In this document: one piece after another, positions 37,249 through 46,810 of the stretch | Layout of the letters: every line of letters begins with the position of its first letter | How positions within the stretch are numbered: the stretch's first letter is position 1 | Origin: Olleya aquimaris | GTDB taxonomy: Bacteria > Bacteroidota > Bacteroidia > Flavobacteriales > Flavobacteriaceae | DNA: 64,000 bases | Direction of reading: 5' to 3' | Assembly (NCBI RefSeq): GCF_003259525.1 | Contig: NZ_QLLO01000008.1 | Coordinates: 5,001-69,000, forward strand | Notes under the pieces: generated by a model | The model's database searches: none | The model's input: the letters and a program-made list of their open reading frames with translations, nothing else | Told to the model about the DNA's origin: nothing | Translations under genes and position numbers: made by a program

Positions 37249-37854
37249 ATGAGATTAATTTTAATTATCAATTTGTTAATGACACAATTTACACAAGCAC
37301 AATATACTATTCCAGAATCTATAAAAGAAGAAGTTAATATAGCTCTATCCTATTATCCAGAATTAAAAGACACTTCAATTAATTTTGAGTTTAAAAAATC
37401 TATTAAAAAGTCCACAATGCAAGCTCAACCAGTATTTAGTACTTTACTTAATAGTAAAAACAACCGACGATACAATATTTTTATAAGTAAAACCGTAAAT
37501 ATATCTGGAGAATTATTTTACACCAAAGACATGCCTAAAGATGTAATTATTGGATGGATTGGTCATGAATTAGGACATATTATGGATTATAAAAACAGAG
37601 GCGGTTTAAACTTGATTTGGTTTGGTTTAAAATATCTGCTATCCTCACATTCTATTATTAAAGCAGAACGTGCTGCAGATACTTATGCTATTAGAGCAGG
37701 AATGGAAGATTATATTTTAAAAACAAAAGATTTCATTTTAAACCAATCTAATATTGATAAAAAATATTTATCAAGAATTAATAAATATTACTTGTCTCCA
37801 GAAGAAATTATGGAAGTTATTAAAGAACGAGATTTAGAAGTCTCTAAACTTTAG
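37249..37854 (+). CDS. Secreted putative zinc metallopeptidase (HExxH)
   Basis: A 201-residue protein with a short signal peptide (MRLILIINLLMTQFTQAQ) and the motif HELGH (106-110) followed by ExxxD (E140, D144 in KAERAADTYAI), the gluzincin-like arrangement seen in M48-type peptidases. It is much shorter than typical M48 and has no extra membrane helices, so it may be a minimal periplasmic peptidase. Its last 11 nt overlap the convergent GH3 gene. Confidence 0.7.
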   Translation: MRLILIINLLMTQFTQAQYTIPESIKEEVNIALSYYPELKDTSINFEFKKSIKKSTMQAQPVFSTLLNSKNNRRYNIFISKTVNISGELFYTKDMPKDVIIGWIGHELGHIMDYKNRGGLNLIWFGLKYLLSSHSIIKAERAADTYAIRAGMEDYILKTKDFILNQSNIDKKYLSRINKYYLSPEEIMEVIKERDLEVSKL

Positions 37855-39370
37855 TTTCAACAAAATCTTCCCATTCTTTAAATTTTTCTTCACCCATAAC
37901 GCGCTCCATCTTAACCTGACCTCCTTTTTTCTTGTTGGCACCATTCCAATCGTAAAAAACATCTGGTTTTACTACTGTAACTTTTACACCTTCTAACGCT
38001 TTACTTCTAGCTACTTTATAATTCTTGTTAGCAGATTGTAAAAAATTATCTAAAGCAGAAACTATGGTTTTATTGTCTTTATTTAAGTCTTCAGCACCCA
38101 AATACCAAGTATGATAAAATCCATCATCATATCGCTTAGCACACAATGTATATTCTGGTATAGCTGTATTAAAAGTCTCTTCTAAATGTCTAATAGCTTT
38201 GTCTAATTTGTTTACTGACAATTGAGAACCAACCGTGTTTAAGAAAAATTTAGTACGTCCTGTTATTTTAATTTCAGCACGTTCAATATCTGTAAACTCT
38301 ATTGTATCGCCTATCAAATAACGCCATGCACCACTAACTGTACTAATAATTAATACATAATCTTGTTCTAACTCAACATCTTTTAAAGTTATACTTGGTG
38401 CATCTTCTGTTATAGAACCATCTTGATTAATATATTCTGGTTTAAATGGTACAAATTCAAAATATATTCCGCCATCAGTAACAAGTTGCATAGCATCTGT
38501 TTCTGGTCTGCTTTGAAATGCAATAAAACCTTCTGAAGCTAAATAAGTATCAATAACCGTTATAGGTTTACCCAACAAGGCATTAAAACTTTTTTTGTAA
38601 GGCCCAAATGCTACACCTCCAGAGGTATACACTTGCAGGTTAGGCCAAACTTGGTGAATATGATCTACTTTGTGATAGTTTATAACTTCTTTAAGCATTA
38701 ACTCTATCCAAGACGGTATACCACTTAAAGCACCAATATCCCATTGTTTTGCACGTTTAGCAATAGTTTCAACACGTGTATCCCAATCGTCAATCTTTGA
38801 TATATCTTCTCCAGGCTTATAAAACCCTTTAAACCAAAACGGAATATTACTTGCTGTTATACCACTAATTTCACCTTCTAGATGATCTTCTTTTTCGATT
38901 AAATCTGTAGAGCTACCTAGCATCATCGCCTCTTTACTAAAAAAATCTGCTGGTAAATCAAAATTACTTAGCGCTGTAACTTGATTAATTCCTGCTTGTT
39001 TTATAGCTGCTAACATATCATCTGTAACAGGTATTCGTTTGCTTTTTGTTCCTGTGGTGCCAGAACTAAGTGCAAAATAAGACGGACTGTTTGGCCAAGT
39101 CACATCTGTCTCGCCTTGGTGTAATTTACTCCACCAAACGTCATTAATTTTATTGTAATCAAAATACGGAATTCGATGAGCAAAAGTTTGAGCAGGATTT
39201 TCAGAATTTAAAATGTCACTAAAATTATAGTGCTTACCAAATTGAGTCTCTTTTGCAGTCTCCAAAAGTTTTAATAATACTTTTTCTTGTGCCTGTACAG
39301 GATTAACCTCTGATGTTAATGCTTCTTTTAAATGAATAGCGCCTTTTATTATGTTTCCTAATATCTCCAT
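37844..39370 (-). CDS. GH3-family protein (acyl-acid-amido synthetase-like)
   Basis: A 508-residue member of the GH3 auxin-responsive promoter family, a branch of the ANL adenylating enzymes. It shows ALSSGTTGTKSKRIPVT (phosphate-binding loop), a TYLASEGFIAFQ adenylation motif and YLIGDTIEFTDIERAEIKITGRTKFF near the C-terminal hinge. In plants, GH3 enzymes conjugate amino acids to acyl acids; the bacterial substrate is unknown. It is monocistronic. Confidence 0.88.
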   Translation of the reverse strand: MEILGNIIKGAIHLKEALTSEVNPVQAQEKVLLKLLETAKETQFGKHYNFSDILNSENPAQTFAHRIPYFDYNKINDVWWSKLHQGETDVTWPNSPSYFALSSGTTGTKSKRIPVTDDMLAAIKQAGINQVTALSNFDLPADFFSKEAMMLGSSTDLIEKEDHLEGEISGITASNIPFWFKGFYKPGEDISKIDDWDTRVETIAKRAKQWDIGALSGIPSWIELMLKEVINYHKVDHIHQVWPNLQVYTSGGVAFGPYKKSFNALLGKPITVIDTYLASEGFIAFQSRPETDAMQLVTDGGIYFEFVPFKPEYINQDGSITEDAPSITLKDVELEQDYVLIISTVSGAWRYLIGDTIEFTDIERAEIKITGRTKFFLNTVGSQLSVNKLDKAIRHLEETFNTAIPEYTLCAKRYDDGFYHTWYLGAEDLNKDNKTIVSALDNFLQSANKNYKVARSKALEGVKVTVVKPDVFYDWNGANKKKGGQVKMERVMGEEKFKEWEDFVETKV

Positions 39371-39464
39371 GTTTGTAAAATTCTGCTTAAACTAATTTTC
39401 ATTAACTTGAACCCTATTACCCTTTAACTTTTTAGAATAATAAAGACTATCTAACTATTATATA

Positions 39465-40526
39465 ATGAAAATAAAAAAATTGCTTCAAACCTTAGGTTTA
39501 ATTACAGTAATATTAACATTATTACCAACGTTAGATCTAGATTATTGGTTTATTAGAATGTTAGATTTTCCTCACATTCAGCTAACCATTTTAACCTTAG
39601 TTTCAGCCTTATTACTTCTAATAAAATTTGATGTTAAAGACTTTAGGGATTATGCATTTGTAGTAATTTTAATAGGCTGTTTTTGTTTTCAAGCTTATAA
39701 AATAATTCCTTACACACCTTTGGTTAAAACAGAATTAAAAGATTACACTAAAACAAGCCAAGATTCTATAACCTTATTTACTGCTAACTTATTACAGAAA
39801 AACAAAAATCCAACAAAAGTGATACAAGCTATACAGTCTATACAAGCTGATGTAGTGGTTTTAACAGAAGCTAATAAGCGTTGGAAAAACGATTTAAGTT
39901 CTGTTATAAATTCTTTATACCCATTTAAAGTAGAAATAGCTCTACCTAATACTTATGGAATGCTTTTTTATTCTAAACATAAATTAATAAACCCTGAGAT
40001 TAAATATTTAATTAACGATAGCATCCCTTCTATACACACAAAATTGCAACTTCCTAATCAAAGTATTGTACAATTTTACGCCATACATCCAACACCACCA
40101 ATGCCTCAAGAAAACCCAATGTCTACAGAACGTGATGCCGAATTAATGTTGGTAGCAAAAATGGCTAGAAACTCTGAAATTCCTGTAATAGTTCTAGGCG
40201 ATTTAAATGATGTTGCATGGTCTGAAACTTCTAATTTATTTAAAAAAATAAGTGGATTACTTGACGCTAGAGTTGGTAGAGGATTCTACAATACCTACAA
40301 TGCAAAAAACTATATTTTACGCTGGCCTTTAGATCATATATTTGTTTCTGAAGAATTTAGATATCGAAATAAAAGAGTCTGTGACGCTATAGAATCTGAC
40401 CATTTTCCGCTATTTATGTCGTTAAGTTTTGAACCAAATTTAGCAAGTGAACAAAAAAAGAAGCCTCCAACAACCACCGAAATTGAAGAAGCCAACAAAC
40501 ATTTAGAAAAGCATTTAAATAAATAA
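39465..40526 (+). CDS. Membrane-anchored endonuclease/exonuclease/phosphatase family protein
   Basis: Three N-terminal hydrophobic segments (residues ~8-80) are followed by an EEP domain: SITLFTANLLQKNKNP (catalytic Asn), DVVVLTEANKRW (metal Glu), YAIHPTPP (His), VLGDLNDVAWS (Asp/Asn), and DHIFVSEEFRYR ... SDHFPLFMSL (terminal Asp/His). It should hydrolyse phosphodiesters at the membrane; the substrate is unknown. The lysine-rich C-terminal tail is unusual. Confidence 0.87.
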   Translation: MKIKKLLQTLGLITVILTLLPTLDLDYWFIRMLDFPHIQLTILTLVSALLLLIKFDVKDFRDYAFVVILIGCFCFQAYKIIPYTPLVKTELKDYTKTSQDSITLFTANLLQKNKNPTKVIQAIQSIQADVVVLTEANKRWKNDLSSVINSLYPFKVEIALPNTYGMLFYSKHKLINPEIKYLINDSIPSIHTKLQLPNQSIVQFYAIHPTPPMPQENPMSTERDAELMLVAKMARNSEIPVIVLGDLNDVAWSETSNLFKKISGLLDARVGRGFYNTYNAKNYILRWPLDHIFVSEEFRYRNKRVCDAIESDHFPLFMSLSFEPNLASEQKKKPPTTTEIEEANKHLEKHLNK

Positions 40527-40545
40527 ATCCAGTATTTAACTACAT

Positions 40546-41316
40546 TTAATAAGGTTGTTTTTCGCTTAAATACTTCCAATAACGTTTGGGTACGTGTTGG
40601 TTATGTAGTTTTAAGTTTTTTCTAGATTTTATGTTTGTGCTTTTAAAATAATCCTTCCATAGTTGCTGAAACTCTAACTCTGTATCGGTAAAAAATTCTG
40701 ACGTTGTATTTGTAGTTACGTCTTTAGATAATTCTAAAACTATAATTTCAACGGTATTTAAATTATAAAATAACCCGTAGTTTCTTTTTAAATCATAGAT
40801 AATCCATTGTTGGTCTGCATAGCGCTTTCTAAAATGCTTTTCAATAAGCGGTAAGACATTAAAATCGGGTTCGATATTTGCAAAATACACCTGGTCTTTG
40901 GTTAATCTAAATCTAACAAACGCTTCCATTCTATGCTTTTCTCTACTTACTTTTTTTGCAGTTTTAGAGACCTCTAAAACATAAGTATTAGCAAAATCTT
41001 GCAGGACAGGTTTAGCGGACTTGAAAGCATATTTTACAACTTCAAGTATCGTATCTTCTATAGATTCAATTTCACTTAAAAAAGCATAATACAATTGTGA
41101 GGCACCACGATTACCACATTTAGTTTGTACACTTTTCCAGACGCGATCTGCTTTTTGTTTTTCTGTTACAATAGTTACTGTTTTTGAAAACAACTGCTCT
41201 TGGTGACGTGAGATTTTAATAATTTTTGGAGCAACTATTTTATATTCATACACATAAAATATAGCGCATAAAAACCCATCAAACGACCCATCATAAACTA
41301 ATAACGTGTTTTGCAT
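40546..41316 (-). CDS. TIGR03915/DUF4130-family putative DNA repair protein
   Basis: A 256-residue protein starting LLVYDGSFDGFLCAIFYVYEY and ending LHNQHVPKRYWKYLSEKQPY, the DUF4130 hallmark sequences with the RHNPKLHxxxxPKRYWK-type end. It is always paired with the radical SAM protein encoded just upstream, and the genes here overlap by 1 nt. The function in DNA repair or base modification is predicted, not proven. Confidence 0.88.
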   Translation of the reverse strand: MQNTLLVYDGSFDGFLCAIFYVYEYKIVAPKIIKISRHQEQLFSKTVTIVTEKQKADRVWKSVQTKCGNRGASQLYYAFLSEIESIEDTILEVVKYAFKSAKPVLQDFANTYVLEVSKTAKKVSREKHRMEAFVRFRLTKDQVYFANIEPDFNVLPLIEKHFRKRYADQQWIIYDLKRNYGLFYNLNTVEIIVLELSKDVTTNTTSEFFTDTELEFQQLWKDYFKSTNIKSRKNLKLHNQHVPKRYWKYLSEKQPY

Positions 41317-42578
41317 TAATTAAATAAAGACATTTGATTACTTAACATAGATGTGTATTTACTCTTGGAATTTTGCAGTATTAACCCTTTGATGTGTTCT
41401 GGAGTTAAATCTCTACGCTCAAACCTATTTGAGGCACAAACAATAAAATATTGAGCTCTATTAAGTGCTACACCTATTTTTTTAAGGTGTTCCCAATTAA
41501 GTTTATTAAATCGTCTTGCGTTTAGTATTTTATGTACAGAGCGCATACCTAATCCAGGTACTCTAGCCAACATGCGTTTGTCTGCAGTATTTACATCCAC
41601 AGGAAACTCGTGCAAATTGCGTAAAGCCCAACTTAATTTAGGATCTATATCCAAATCTAAATTTTGATGCGTGGCGTTTAAAATTTCTTCAATATTAAAC
41701 CCATAAAAGCGTAACAACCAATCTGTTTGGTATAACCTATTTTCTCTTAACATAGGTACAGCACTTCCAATTTGTGGCAACCTAGAGTCGTAACTAATAG
41801 GCACATAGCCAGAATAATAGACACGCTTTAAATTAAAGTGTTTATAAAAATGATTAGAGGTATACATAATTTGCATATCATTTTCTCCACTAGCACCAAT
41901 TATCATTTGCGTACTTTGTCCTGCAGGAGCATATTTTGGTGTGCTTTTAATTATTTTCTTTTCTGATTTATACTGAATGATTTCGTTTTTAACCTTAAGC
42001 ATTGGCTTTATAAAATCAGCTCTGTTTTTATCTGGCGCTAATAATTTTAATCCTTTTTCTGTAGGAATTTCAATATTAACACTTAATCGGTCTGCATACA
42101 AACCTGCTTCTCGCATTAACTCGTCTGAAGCTCCTGGAATAGATTTTAAATGAATGTAACCATTAAAATTTTCTTCTAAACGCAATTTTTTAGCTACAGC
42201 AACTAGACGCTCCATAGTGTAATCTGCATTTTTAAATATTCCAGAACTTAAAAAAAGACCTTCTATATAATTTCGTCTGTAAAAATTAATAGTTAAATCA
42301 ACAACTTCCTGAACTTTAAACGCAGCACGCTTAATGTCATTACTTTTACGTGTCACACAGTAGGCACAATCAAAAATACAGTGGTTGGTTAGCAATATTT
42401 TTAACAAAGACACGCATCGACCATCTTCTGTATAGGTATGACATATTCCAGAAGCTGAAGCATCTCCTAACCCTTTGTTTTTATTAGTTCTGTTACTTCC
42501 ACTAGAAGAGCAGGACACATCATATTTAGCAGCATCAGCAAGGATATTAAGCTTTTCTTTTATCCGATCAAAAGACAT
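41316..42578 (-). CDS. Putative DNA modification/repair radical SAM protein (TIGR03916)
   Basis: A 420-residue protein with the radical SAM cluster motif CxxxCxxC in HCIFDCAYCVTRKSND, the N-terminal KYDVSCSSSGSNRTN block, and a helix-hairpin-helix DNA-binding segment near the C-terminus (ARVPGLGMRSVHKILNARR). It acts with the DUF4130 partner downstream. The 3-aminobutyryl-type or base-modifying chemistry sometimes suggested is unverified; DNA binding is supported by the HhH motif. Confidence 0.9.
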   Translation of the reverse strand: MSFDRIKEKLNILADAAKYDVSCSSSGSNRTNKNKGLGDASASGICHTYTEDGRCVSLLKILLTNHCIFDCAYCVTRKSNDIKRAAFKVQEVVDLTINFYRRNYIEGLFLSSGIFKNADYTMERLVAVAKKLRLEENFNGYIHLKSIPGASDELMREAGLYADRLSVNIEIPTEKGLKLLAPDKNRADFIKPMLKVKNEIIQYKSEKKIIKSTPKYAPAGQSTQMIIGASGENDMQIMYTSNHFYKHFNLKRVYYSGYVPISYDSRLPQIGSAVPMLRENRLYQTDWLLRFYGFNIEEILNATHQNLDLDIDPKLSWALRNLHEFPVDVNTADKRMLARVPGLGMRSVHKILNARRFNKLNWEHLKKIGVALNRAQYFIVCASNRFERRDLTPEHIKGLILQNSKSKYTSMLSNQMSLFN

Positions 42579-42700
42579 ATAAATAAGTAAATTAATGAAC
42601 TGCTAAATTACAACATTTATCATTGTAATTATGTATTATGTTTTAATTTATTCAAACATATTTATAAATGTTTATATTTCTTGTTATATTAAAGCAAAAA

Positions 42701-42728
42701 AAAAGCACACCCTACTGGTGTGCTTTTT
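42701..42728. terminator. Terminator between guaB and the radical SAM gene
   Basis: An 11-bp stem AAAAGCACACC/GGTGTGCTTTT with a 5-nt loop. On minus the T-run follows, placing it 35 nt after the guaB stop. Confidence 0.88.
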
Positions 42729-42761
42729 GATTATTTAGATTTCTGCTTAAGTAGGAATGTG

Positions 42762-44231
42762 TTATCTAGAATAATTAGGTGCTTCTTTTGTAATGGTCAC
42801 ATCATGTGGATGACTTTCATTTATACCAGACGCTGTAATTTTTACAAAACGACCAGTTTCTTTTAAAGTTGCTACATCTTTAGCGCCACAATAACCCATA
42901 CCTGCTCTTAATCCTCCAATAAATTGGTGGATGCTTTCAAATAGCTCTCCTTTGTATGGTACACGACCAACAATACCTTCTGGTACTAATTTTTTAATGT
43001 CGTCTTCTACATCTTGGAAGTAACGGTCTTTACTACCTTGCTTCATAGCTTCAACAGAACCCATTCCTCTATAGGATTTAAACTTACGTCCTTCGTAAAT
43101 AATGGTTTCTCCTGGACTTTCTTTTGTTCCTGCTAATAACGACCCTAACATCACAGTATCTGCTCCTGCTGCTAATGCTTTAGGGATGTCACCTGTGTAT
43201 CTAATTCCACCATCAGCAATTACAGGTACTCCACTTCCTTTTATAGCTGCTGCTACTTCTAGCACAGCACTAAATTGAGGGAATCCAACACCAGCAACCA
43301 CACGTGTTGTACAAATAGAACCAGGTCCAATTCCTACTTTAACAGCATCTGCACCAGCTTCTACTAAATATTTTGCAGCTTCACCTGTAGCAATATTACC
43401 TACAATAACTTCAAGTTCCGGGAATTGCTTTTTAATCTCTTTTAAGATCGTTACCACACCTTTGGTATGTCCATGAGCAGTATCTATAACTATAGCATCA
43501 ACACCTGCCTTAACTAATGCTGCTGCTCTGTCTATAGCATCACCTGTAACTCCAATTGCTGCTGCAACGCGTAATCGTCCAAATGTATCTTTATTAGCAA
43601 ATGGCTTTTGGGTGACTTTAGTTATGTCTCTAAATGTTATTAACCCTTCTAGCTTATCACCTTTTACAATTAATAACTTTTCAATTTTATTTTCTTGAAG
43701 AATTTTTTCAGCATCTTTTAAAGAGGTGCCTACAGGAGCTGTTACTAGATTTTCACTAGTCATTACCTCAACAATTGGCCTATCGTTTTTATGCTCGAAA
43801 CGTAAATCGCGATTAGTTACAATCCCTTTTAAATTACCATCATTATCAACTATTGGTATACCTCCAATACTAAACTCGCGCATTGCATTTTTAGCATCTG
43901 CAACAATTGCACTTAAGGGTAACGTAACAGGATCTAATATCATACCACTTTCGGCACGTTTAACTTTACGTACTTTAGTGGCTTGCTGCTCTATAGTCAT
44001 GTTTTTATGCAACACACCAATTCCACCTTCTTGCGCCATAGCAATAGCCATTCTGCTTTCTGTAACCGTATCCATAGCTGCTGAGACTATAGGTACATTT
44101 ATGGTAATGTTTCGTGTGAATTTTGACTGAATATTGACTTCGCGTGGAAGAACTTCTGAAAATGCTGGAACTAAAAGTACGTCGTCGTAAGTAAGACCTT
44201 CTCCAACTATTTTATTGTCGTGTGCTGTCAT
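42762..44231 (-). CDS. guaB: Inosine-5'-monophosphate dehydrogenase
   Basis: Oxidises IMP to XMP, the committed step of GMP synthesis. The 489-residue protein has the (beta/alpha)8 barrel with [11 protein letters not shown] (catalytic Cys loop), [26 protein letters not shown] and two CBS domains at ~95-205. The longest frame begins nine residues earlier (LAINSNCI); the start [18 protein letters not shown] fits the family and the -7 box at 44256-44263. Confidence 0.97.
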   Translation of the reverse strand: MTAHDNKIVGEGLTYDDVLLVPAFSEVLPREVNIQSKFTRNITINVPIVSAAMDTVTESRMAIAMAQEGGIGVLHKNMTIEQQATKVRKVKRAESGMILDPVTLPLSAIVADAKNAMREFSIGGIPIVDNDGNLKGIVTNRDLRFEHKNDRPIVEVMTSENLVTAPVGTSLKDAEKILQENKIEKLLIVKGDKLEGLITFRDITKVTQKPFANKDTFGRLRVAAAIGVTGDAIDRAAALVKAGVDAIVIDTAHGHTKGVVTILKEIKKQFPELEVIVGNIATGEAAKYLVEAGADAVKVGIGPGSICTTRVVAGVGFPQFSAVLEVAAAIKGSGVPVIADGGIRYTGDIPKALAAGADTVMLGSLLAGTKESPGETIIYEGRKFKSYRGMGSVEAMKQGSKDRYFQDVEDDIKKLVPEGIVGRVPYKGELFESIHQFIGGLRAGMGYCGAKDVATLKETGRFVKITASGINESHPHDVTITKEAPNYSR

Positions 44232-44255
44232 GATGCAATTAGAATTAATTGCAAG

Positions 44256-44263
44256 CAAATTTA
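44256..44263 (-). promoter_or_regulatory. guaB promoter -7 box
   Basis: TAAATTTG on minus, 24 nt upstream of the chosen guaB ATG. It overlaps the longer alternative start. Confidence 0.45.
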
Positions 44264-44290
44264 GGGCTTTTTTTCTATAAAAAACGTTGT

Positions 44291-44788
44291 TTATTTGGTT
44301 TTCTTAGGAAGAAGTAGCTGTTTTAAGATAATTAAGGCTGAAGCTAAATAACTAAGGGTCATTAATGTGCCAGAAATCATAACAATGTATTTCATCCAAG
44401 TCATGCCTTTCCAAAGCAAATATAAGCCTCCAAAAGTGACAATTACAGATAAAAAAGGCTCAACCATTAACAGCACTTTTAACTTATAGTTTAATTGTGT
44501 GGTTGCTAAAATTAATCCCATTAAAAAAAAGATTAACGCCATAGATAATATGTGACTGTGCACAATATTTAGCATTTGTTTTTCGGTTTTTTTAAATTTC
44601 ATAACCGAAGCGTCTACGTCTTTTTCGTTACCTAAATATTGTTCTTCAATACCAGTTGGGTTTACAGAAGACGTATTATTTACAAATAATAACCCTGTAA
44701 AAAAACCAACACTTAAAACTACTACAAAAGCAACTAGTAAGGCTTTTATTTCTTTAGGAAACGTATATATCAATCCGTTTAATTGCAT
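44291..44788 (-). CDS. Four-helix membrane protein next to FMN-binding protein
   Basis: A 165-residue membrane protein with about four helices ([72 protein letters not shown]). A conserved-looking HSH pair at the start of helix 2 ([12 protein letters not shown]) could bind haem, but this is only a guess. It starts 1 nt after the FMN-binding gene stops, so the two are coupled. No named family is recognised. Confidence 0.7.
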   Translation of the reverse strand: MQLNGLIYTFPKEIKALLVAFVVVLSVGFFTGLLFVNNTSSVNPTGIEEQYLGNEKDVDASVMKFKKTEKQMLNIVHSHILSMALIFFLMGLILATTQLNYKLKVLLMVEPFLSVIVTFGGLYLLWKGMTWMKYIVMISGTLMTLSYLASALIILKQLLLPKKTK

Positions 44789-44789
44789 A

Positions 44790-45311
44790 CTACAACGCTC
44801 CTTTTTGGTTAAGAATTTTTAATGACGCTAATAAATCATTCATAGCATTAGTCATAGATCGTACAGAAATAGTTGCACCAGAAATGGCTACAATATTATC
44901 GCCATATTTTAATTGGTCGTTTTTAGTTTTTCCAACAAATTGTTTTAACCAACGCTTACTACCTATTTCTCCACCATACTCTTCTCGATAAATTAAGACT
45001 TTTGCGCTTTTTACAATTAAATCTGCGTCTAACAATACTAGATAATCAAATTTTGCAGTTTTACTAGGTGCTTTCGCAACATACGCATACCCTAACAGCT
45101 TGTTATTTGTTTTAATTTCGAAAAAATTATCTGCTCCAAATGTGGATGGAAGTGTTTTTGCTAGGTCTTCAGAAATTAATTTAGCTGAAAACGTAAAAGT
45201 TTCCACATCAAAAGTTTCTTTAATTTGTTTATCCACTTTTTTCTGAATCTTTTCTGAAAGTCCAAAAGCTAATAAAGTAAAACTTAGTAATACAATTAAT
45301 ATCTGTTTCAT
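44790..45311 (-). CDS. Periplasmic FMN-binding domain protein (RnfG/NqrC-like)
   Basis: A 173-residue protein with signal peptide (MKQILIVLLSFTLLAFG) and an FMN-binding domain ending in VAISGATISVRSM, where SGAT-I-S matches the covalent flavinylation motif (Thr carries FMN phosphate in RnfG/NqrC). It should shuttle electrons outside the inner membrane. The start chosen is nine residues inside the longest frame because a -7 box (45316-45323) lies within the longer version. It is coupled to the four-helix membrane protein gene downstream. Confidence 0.83.
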   Translation of the reverse strand: MKQILIVLLSFTLLAFGLSEKIQKKVDKQIKETFDVETFTFSAKLISEDLAKTLPSTFGADNFFEIKTNNKLLGYAYVAKAPSKTAKFDYLVLLDADLIVKSAKVLIYREEYGGEIGSKRWLKQFVGKTKNDQLKYGDNIVAISGATISVRSMTNAMNDLLASLKILNQKGAL

Positions 45312-45315
45312 GTTG

Positions 45316-45345
45316 CAAAAGTATTTAAATTGAATCAAGAATCAA
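45316..45345 (-). promoter_or_regulatory. Promoter of the FMN-binding gene
   Basis: Minus strand TTG, 19 nt, TACTTTTG. The -7 box ends only 4 nt before the ATG, implying a leaderless or nearly leaderless mRNA. The -33 TTG lies in the left arm of an inverted repeat (45337-45346 with 45370-45379). Confidence 0.55.
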
Positions 45346-45379
45346 GCCTAATTATTAATATAAATTAGACTTGATTCTT
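45337..45379. repeat. Inverted repeat between porin and FMN-binding genes
   Basis: AAGAATCAAG and CTTGATTCTT pair perfectly, extended by CTAATT/AATTAG with mismatches around a loop of about 10 nt. It lies past the porin stop codon and may be its terminator, although the T-run is poor. It also overlaps the -33 element of the next promoter. Confidence 0.55.
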
Positions 45380-45403
45380 AATTATAGTTATTGTATGCTG
45401 TTA

Positions 45404-46582
45404 TTAGAACCAAACACCAATCCCGAAGTTTAATCGGTTTTTAACCTCACTATCTTCAAGTTTATTACTTCTAAATTGGTAATCGCCTTTTAATACAACA
45501 CCTGGAGCAATGTGATAACTTAATCCAGTTGTAATATCTGTTCTGTTGTAAGCATCGTTTCTTTCTAAGCTACCAGCTGTTTCTGCATGCGTATCGTAGT
45601 TTTCAAAACGTGTAAACGCAAATAAACGTTGCTCATTATCTTGTGGTAATAAGTTGTAAGCCAACTCGGCATAATAACCCATCATAGCACTTCCTAAATC
45701 TCTTCCGGTTAAAGTGTTATAAGCTTCAGTATCGCTTAAAGACGAGTAAATAAACTGTCCTCTTGCTGCAAAACGCTTAAACGCATAACGTGCATCAAAA
45801 CCTACCATAGAGATTCCGATGTTTGCTCCATCGATATCTTCTACATCATCTGCTGCTTGTGTTTTTCCAAAATATCCTGATAAACCAAGACGTAAACCTG
45901 GTAATCCGTAATATTCAATTTTTGTAGATAAAGTAGGACTATCTACCGTAGATTTGATTGCCTTTTGACGACCACCTCTTAATCCATCACTTCCTTTTAA
46001 AAATCCTGTAACATCACCATCGCTATTGATTGTAGACTTAAATCCGTTAAAAACATAAGCTTGATAGGTTAATGATTGTTCTGGTAAACGACCTGTTACA
46101 CCAACTCCAATTTCTCTCCAAGTGGTAGGTACTATGGCATTATCTACTGCAGGACGCTCTACACCATTAAAGGTTGTTGGTTCGTGATACTCGTTAACAA
46201 TTCCCATTGGTACTAACATTAATCCACCACGTAAACTTACATTATCTCCTACTGCATAGTTAACAAAAGCTTGTTCTACAAAAACTTCTTCAACGTGTTC
46301 TAATTCAATTTCTGTTACAAATTGTGTTTTATCATTAAATCTATAACCAAATAGTAAAACTAGACGTTGTACATCTAATTCTCCATTATCTCCTTCTGGT
46401 TGATTATAGGTTGTTTCGCCATAAGCACCAACTGTTACTGCTTTACCATAGTTACCAGATAACAAACGTTGAGCTGCGTTTAATTGTTGTTGTGGGTTAA
46501 AAGTAATACTGTCTTGAGGTGTGGTTTGCGCAACAGACTGAAGACTTAATAAAAGGATTAAAATTGAGGTTATTCTTCTCAT
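45404..46582 (-). CDS. Outer-membrane porin (OprP/phosphate-selective porin-like)
   Basis: A 392-residue exported barrel: signal peptide MRRITSILILLLSLQSVAQ, a short coil (FNPQQQLNAAQRLLSG), then strands with aromatic girdles (LVLLFGYRFNDKTQFVTEIELEHV, VSLRGGLMLVPMGIVNEYHEP) and the terminal LNFGIGVWF strand ending in Phe, typical for BAM recognition. Transported solute unknown. It has an excellent own promoter; the FMN-binding gene follows in the same direction. Confidence 0.85.
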   Translation of the reverse strand: MRRITSILILLLSLQSVAQTTPQDSITFNPQQQLNAAQRLLSGNYGKAVTVGAYGETTYNQPEGDNGELDVQRLVLLFGYRFNDKTQFVTEIELEHVEEVFVEQAFVNYAVGDNVSLRGGLMLVPMGIVNEYHEPTTFNGVERPAVDNAIVPTTWREIGVGVTGRLPEQSLTYQAYVFNGFKSTINSDGDVTGFLKGSDGLRGGRQKAIKSTVDSPTLSTKIEYYGLPGLRLGLSGYFGKTQAADDVEDIDGANIGISMVGFDARYAFKRFAARGQFIYSSLSDTEAYNTLTGRDLGSAMMGYYAELAYNLLPQDNEQRLFAFTRFENYDTHAETAGSLERNDAYNRTDITTGLSYHIAPGVVLKGDYQFRSNKLEDSEVKNRLNFGIGVWF

Positions 46583-46639
46583 GGTTAATTTGTTTATTCT
46601 TATTTAGACTAATTATAAATAGATTGTTATTTTCGAGTG

Positions 46640-46670
46640 CAAAAATAGATTAGAGAACTCCTTTGTGCAA
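46640..46670 (-). promoter_or_regulatory. Porin gene promoter
   Basis: Minus strand TTG, 20 nt, TATTTTTG, an exact consensus match 57 nt before the porin ATG. Confidence 0.78.
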
Positions 46671-46810
46671 GTTTATTTAGAATTATTTTAAATTAAAATA
46701 AGAAGAACGTTTTAAGTTATTGAAAATCTGAACTTTACTAAATGTTAAAATTCTTTCAATTACAAAAAATCATAAAGAGATTGACTGCTTTAGTCTAGAC
46801 TACATGAAGT

